From: Planctomycetota bacterium
Lineage (GTDB): Bacteria; Planctomycetota; UBA1135; JADKAF01
Assembly (NCBI GenBank): GCA_016719295.1
Contig: JADKAF010000004.1
Coordinates: 1-12,390 of the forward strand
Length of the DNA stretch: 12,390 nucleotides
Reading direction: 5' to 3'
The position numbers and the translations under genes are program-made. The number at the start of each line of letters is the position of its first letter. Positions within the stretch are counted from its first letter, which is position 1. Shown here one piece after another: positions 9,256 through 12,390 of the stretch. The notes below the pieces were generated by a model, which worked only from the letters and a program-made list of their open reading frames with translations, was not told the DNA's origin and searched no databases.

Positions 9256-10357
9256 TGGTTCGAGGCCGACACGAGCACCTGGGACCCACCGGAGCGAGAG
9301 TCCTCGATCTTGAAGAGCGCCCTCGCGCTCCCGTCACGCTGGCGGGAGGAGCTGGCGGTGCCGGAGGCGCTCGCGAGCGCCAATCCGGACACGCTCGCTG
9401 TCTTGCTGACCTCGCTGTCGGACGCTGCGCCCCAGGACAGTGGCGGCTCGCCTCCTCGAGGAGTGCCCCCGGAGCCTGAGCGCGCGGCGAGCTGACCGAT
9501 CAGCCACGGGGCTGGCCTCGGCTCGACGCGGATCGGGCGTCGAGGCTTCGTCCACCCGCGCAGCGAGCCGCCGAGCTCGAGCGCACGGAGCGGCGTCGGC
9601 GCTGTCTCCTCGCGCTGACGGCGGCGGTCGCGGACCGTGACGGCGAGCTCGCGGTCCAAGAGCGCGTCGCGCTCGAGCGCTGGGCACCGCGCGAGCTCGC
9701 TCCCCTGCGCTTCGGCCTGGTCCTGGCCGCCCAGGAGCGACTGCACGCGCTGCTCGCTCGCATCTCGGAGGAGGCGGCTCGCAGGCGAGTGCTGCGCTCG
9801 ACCGTCGTGCTGGACGCGCTGGCGATCTGGCACGAGCTCGGCTGGGGTGACGCATACCGCTCGGCTCGCGCGGTCGTCGCGCGCCTCGCCGAGACGTACC
9901 CCGAGCTGCCCACGCTCGGGGAAAACGCCGCCGAGCTCGAGCTGGACGACCCATGGGAGCGGGACTTCTCCGAGCCCCAGGACGAGGAGAGCGAAGAGCC
10001 TCGCCGAGCCTCGAGCAAATCGCGGGCATCACCGAGGCCGAGCAGGCGATGCTCCATCTCGGCCGTGACCCGCGAGTCCTGGCGGCCGTGAGCGAGTGGG
10101 CCGAGCGAGCGGACCTCCTCGACGGGATGAGCGCCGAGCGCTTCTGCGCCTCGCTCGCGCAGGTGAGAGCGGTGCTCGGCTGCATGGACGTGGGAGCTCG
10201 AGCTCCACGCGGCGCACGAGGGACGGCCTCGACGTCGCCAATGGCTCTCTCGGCACTCTCCTCGGCTGGGCCTGCCGAGAGGGCCTGATCGACGACGCCA
10301 CCGCCGACGTGATCGCCAGCGCCAGCCGCCGGCGCCCTCTTTCACACGGGCGACTGA
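9256..10357 (+). CDS. Unrecognised mostly helical protein preceding the tandem AAA+ gene
   Basis: Frame 1 is open from 9256 (after a TAG) and reads through TTG at 9310 into LKSALALPSRWREELAVPEA. The true start is uncertain; TTG 9310, GTG 9255 with a shift, or an upstream site are all possible. The protein path then moves between frames: AARLLEECPRSL (about 9440-9480), AAELERTERRRRCLLALTAA (about 9570-9625), RWAPRELAPLRFGLVLAAQE, VLDALAIWHELGWGDAYRSA (about 9805-9870), an acidic stretch ELELDDPWERDFSEPQDEES, then ITEAEQAMLHLGRDPRVLAA, SEWAERADLLDGMSAERF and TLLGWACREGLIDDATADVI. The inferred stop is TGA 10355-10357 (ALFHTGD). About 367 codons. No signal peptide, membrane segment or catalytic motif is visible. 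It ends 56 bases before the AAA+ gene on the same strand, so it may be an operon partner of that ATPase. I do not recognise the family. Confidence 0.5.
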
Positions 10358-10400
10358 CGAGCCCCGTGGAGCACACCGCACCCGCAACCCATGCCAGCAG

Positions 10401-10408
10401 AGGAGAGG
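10401..10408 (+). promoter_or_regulatory. Shine-Dalgarno site deciding the AAA+ start
   Basis: AGGAGAGG lies 5 bases upstream of ATG 10414. The frame is open far upstream of this point, so the site is what selects 10414 as the start. The earlier ATG at 10391 is in another frame and its product is not protein-like. Confidence 0.65.
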
Positions 10409-10413
10409 ATCCC

Positions 10414-12390
10414 ATGTCTCGTGACGAAGCTGCCCCCAGACGCCCCGCGCGGTCGTGCGGCCTTGCCCCGGCGCCCCTCGCACCCTGGCCCACGGATCTG
10501 GCCTACGTGCACGCGGAGCTCGACTGGATCGCCGCCCGTGCGCTCCGGCTGGGCCTCGAGAATCGCGCGACCGGCGGGCGCCGGGCGCGGCACGACGAGG
10601 ACGCCGATCCCAGGACGCTGGAGCGACGCCTGCTCGTCGCGCGCGAGCGAGAGACGGAGGTGCGGACCGCGCTCGACGCGCGGCTCGAGGTGCATCGCGC
10701 CACCGGCTTCGAGCTGGCGCTCGACCGGCTGGTCCGGCTCCACGGTCTCGACGACCTCGAGCGCACCGTGCTGCTCCTGTCCGCCGGTCCCTGTGTGTCG
10801 CGTCACTTCGAGAAGCTCTATGGGGACTTCGAGGGTGAGGAGCAGGAGTGCCTGACGGTGGACGCCATCTTCGCGTTCGCGGAGCTCCCGTTCGCGGAGC
10901 GCGTCGTGCGCCGGGCCTCCTTCGGCCCGCGAGGTCGCGTCGTCACCGCCGATCTCGTCGATCTCAGCCACCGCGGCCGCTTCTCGCCGCCCAAGGATCT
11001 GCTGAGCACGGAGATCACCATCCGCGGGCGAGCGCTCGCCTACATGCTGGGCGAGCGTGGCCTCGGAGACGAGCTCGCGGCTGTCGCGAGCGTGGAGACG
11101 GCCCTGGCCTCCTTCGAGCGCCTCGTCCTGCCGGCCGCCGACAAGGAGCGGATCTTGCGCGTCGTCGAGGGCCACGAGCGCTACCTCGCCACGCGCACGG
11201 CGTGGGGCCTCGACGACGTGGTCGCGTACGGCCGCGGCACGCTGCTGCTCTTTCATGGCGCGCCCGGCACCGGCAAGACGATGGCGGCCCATGCGGTCGC
11301 GCAGCGCCTGGGCAAGCGCGTCCTGCACGTCGACATCCCCGTTCGTGCGCGCACCAGGACGCGGGTCGGTTCGTCCCGGGGGCTCTTCCGCGAGGCGCGC
11401 CTGCAGGACGCGCTCCTCTTCTTCGACGAGTGCGAGACGCTGTTCGAGGCTCGCAGCCGAGCAACGCCCTGATGAGCGTGCTCCTCACGGAGATCGAGCG
11501 CTTCGAGGGGCTCGCGGTGCTCGCGACGAACCTGCCGCACGTCCTCGACCCGGCGCTCGATCGTCGCATCCTCGTCCGGGTCCGCTTCCCCGAGCCGGAC
11601 CGAGAGGCGCGCGAGGCGATCTGGCGAGGCCTCCTTCCTCCGACGGTCCCGCTCGCCCCGGACGTGAACCTCGCGGCGCTGGCGGAGCGCCACGAGCTCG
11701 CCGGCGGCTACATCAAGAACGCGGTGCTCATCGCAGCGGCCCACGCGATCCACGCCGCTGCCGGCCAGGGCGCGCAGCTCACGCACGCGATGCTCGAGGC
11801 GGCGGCCGAGGAGCAGCGCTCGCGCGGAACGGACGATCACGAGCCCGCGCCGGAGGTGCCGAGGGTGCGCCTGGCCGATGTCGTGCTGCCGGCGGACGCG
11901 CGTGCGAGCGTCGAGGAGCTCATCGCGATGGCGCGGAGCCGCCGCACGGTGCTCGAGCGCTGGGCCCTCGGCTCGCACCTGTCGCATGGCAAGGGGCTCA
12001 CGGCGCTCTTTCACGGCGCTCCGGGGACGGGCAAGACGCTCTGCGCGCACGCTGTCGCCGGTGAGCTGCGACGACCGCTCGTGTCCGGCTCGATCCCGGC
12101 GCTGCTCTCGCCGTGGGTCGGTGAGTCCGAGCGGCTCATCGCGGCCCTCTTCGCGCGAGCGCGCAAGCTCGGCGGTGTGCTCTTCCTCGACGAGGCGGAC
12201 GCCCTCCTGTCGGATCGCGCGAGGGCCGGCGCCGCGCGGCACGAGGTGAGCGCCGTGAACGTGCTCCTCGGTGAGATCGAGCGCTTCGACGGGGTCGTCC
12301 TGCTCGCGACGAACCTCGCCGGCCGGCTCGACCGTGCCCTGCACCGTCGGCTGACGTTCTGCGTCGAGCTCCGCGCTCCGGACGCGGCGC
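10414..12390 (+). CDS. Tandem AAA+ ATPase with N-terminal helical/winged-helix-like region (3' truncated)
   Basis: The protein starts MSRDEAAPRRPARS. The first ~230 residues contain LAYVHAELDWIAARALRLGL, then a segment of the type RLVRLHGLDDLERTVLLLSA, resembling the helical/winged-helix region that precedes AAA+ domains in a family found in phage-like injection clusters and elsewhere. AAA+ module 1 has Walker A GAPGTGKT at residues 282-289 (11257-11280), Walker B ALLFFDECETLFEAR, sensor-1-like VLATNL, arginine-finger region DPALDRRI and sensor-2-like GGYIKNAVLIAA. Module 2 has Walker A GAPGTGKT (12015-12038), SPWVGESERLIAALFARA, Walker B GVLFLDEADALLSDR (about 12174-12218), VLLATNL and DRALHRRL, and continues past the window. 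Both modules look catalytically competent. Indels at about 11340-11380 and 11455-11462 would end the frame early at 11472 as written, but frame 3 then stays open to the window end. Likely a remodelling or unfolding ATPase; its substrate cannot be told from here. Confidence 0.82.

Noticed and set aside
7620..9260. CRISPR array or insertion sequence in the region between the two plus-strand units
   Set aside because: No regularly spaced repeats, no transposase motifs, and no terminal inverted repeats with target duplications were seen.
9257..9267. GGTTCGAGGCC, like a tRNA T-arm, as a possible tRNA gene or attachment site
   Set aside because: No acceptor, D or anticodon stems can be folded around it, and I found no second copy that would mark an att site.
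10391..10855. ATG-initiated frame at 10391 as the start of the ATPase
   Set aside because: Its product is Arg/Ser-rich without motifs. The frame from 10414 gives the conserved AAA+ protein and has the better-placed ribosome binding site.

Overview
The window is very GC-rich, roughly 70% or more over most of its length. Its codons mostly end in G or C, it has long overlapping antisense open frames, and the predicted proteins are rich in Ala, Arg and Leu. This suits a myxobacterium-like (Myxococcota) or similar high-GC soil bacterium. That is an inference from composition and style; no taxonomic marker gene is present.

Layout. (1) 2-1136 (+): the C-terminal end of a large Eco57I/TaqI-type adenine-specific DNA methyltransferase, cut by the window edge. 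(2) 1189-4394 (+): an AddB-like protein with a degenerate N-terminal helicase half and a C-terminal PD-(D/E)XK nuclease carrying iron-sulfur-type cysteines. (3) 4391-7614 (+): an AddA-like UvrD/SF1 helicase-nuclease, joined to its neighbour by an ATGA overlap. (4) 7630-7776 (+): a 48-codon ORF with an excellent ribosome binding site just after the helicase. (5) 7777-7890: a short spacer holding a diverged 50-base copy of helicase-nuclease coding sequence and a hairpin. (6) 7891-9117 (-): a stand-alone PD-(D/E)XK nuclease-like gene of lower GC, convergent with the operon. (7) 9256-10357 (+): a helical protein I do not recognise. (8) 10414-12390 (+): a protein with an N-terminal regulatory region and two AAA+ ATPase modules, running off the window.

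Reading. Genes 1-4 look like one transcription unit: a modification methylase followed by a two-subunit helicase-nuclease that could resect unmodified or broken DNA. With the separate nuclease on the other strand, this resembles a defence island. I do not recognise a named system with exactly this order, so the combination is offered as a candidate and not an identification. Genes 7-8 look like a different unit.

Caveat. Almost every gene is broken by single-base indels that move the conserved protein sequence between frames; about two dozen are visible. They affect all six long genes, several sit in short homopolymers, gene lengths are otherwise normal, and motifs resume immediately. The simplest explanation is an error-prone, unpolished long-read assembly and not gene decay. 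Coordinates below span the whole inferred gene across these shifts.
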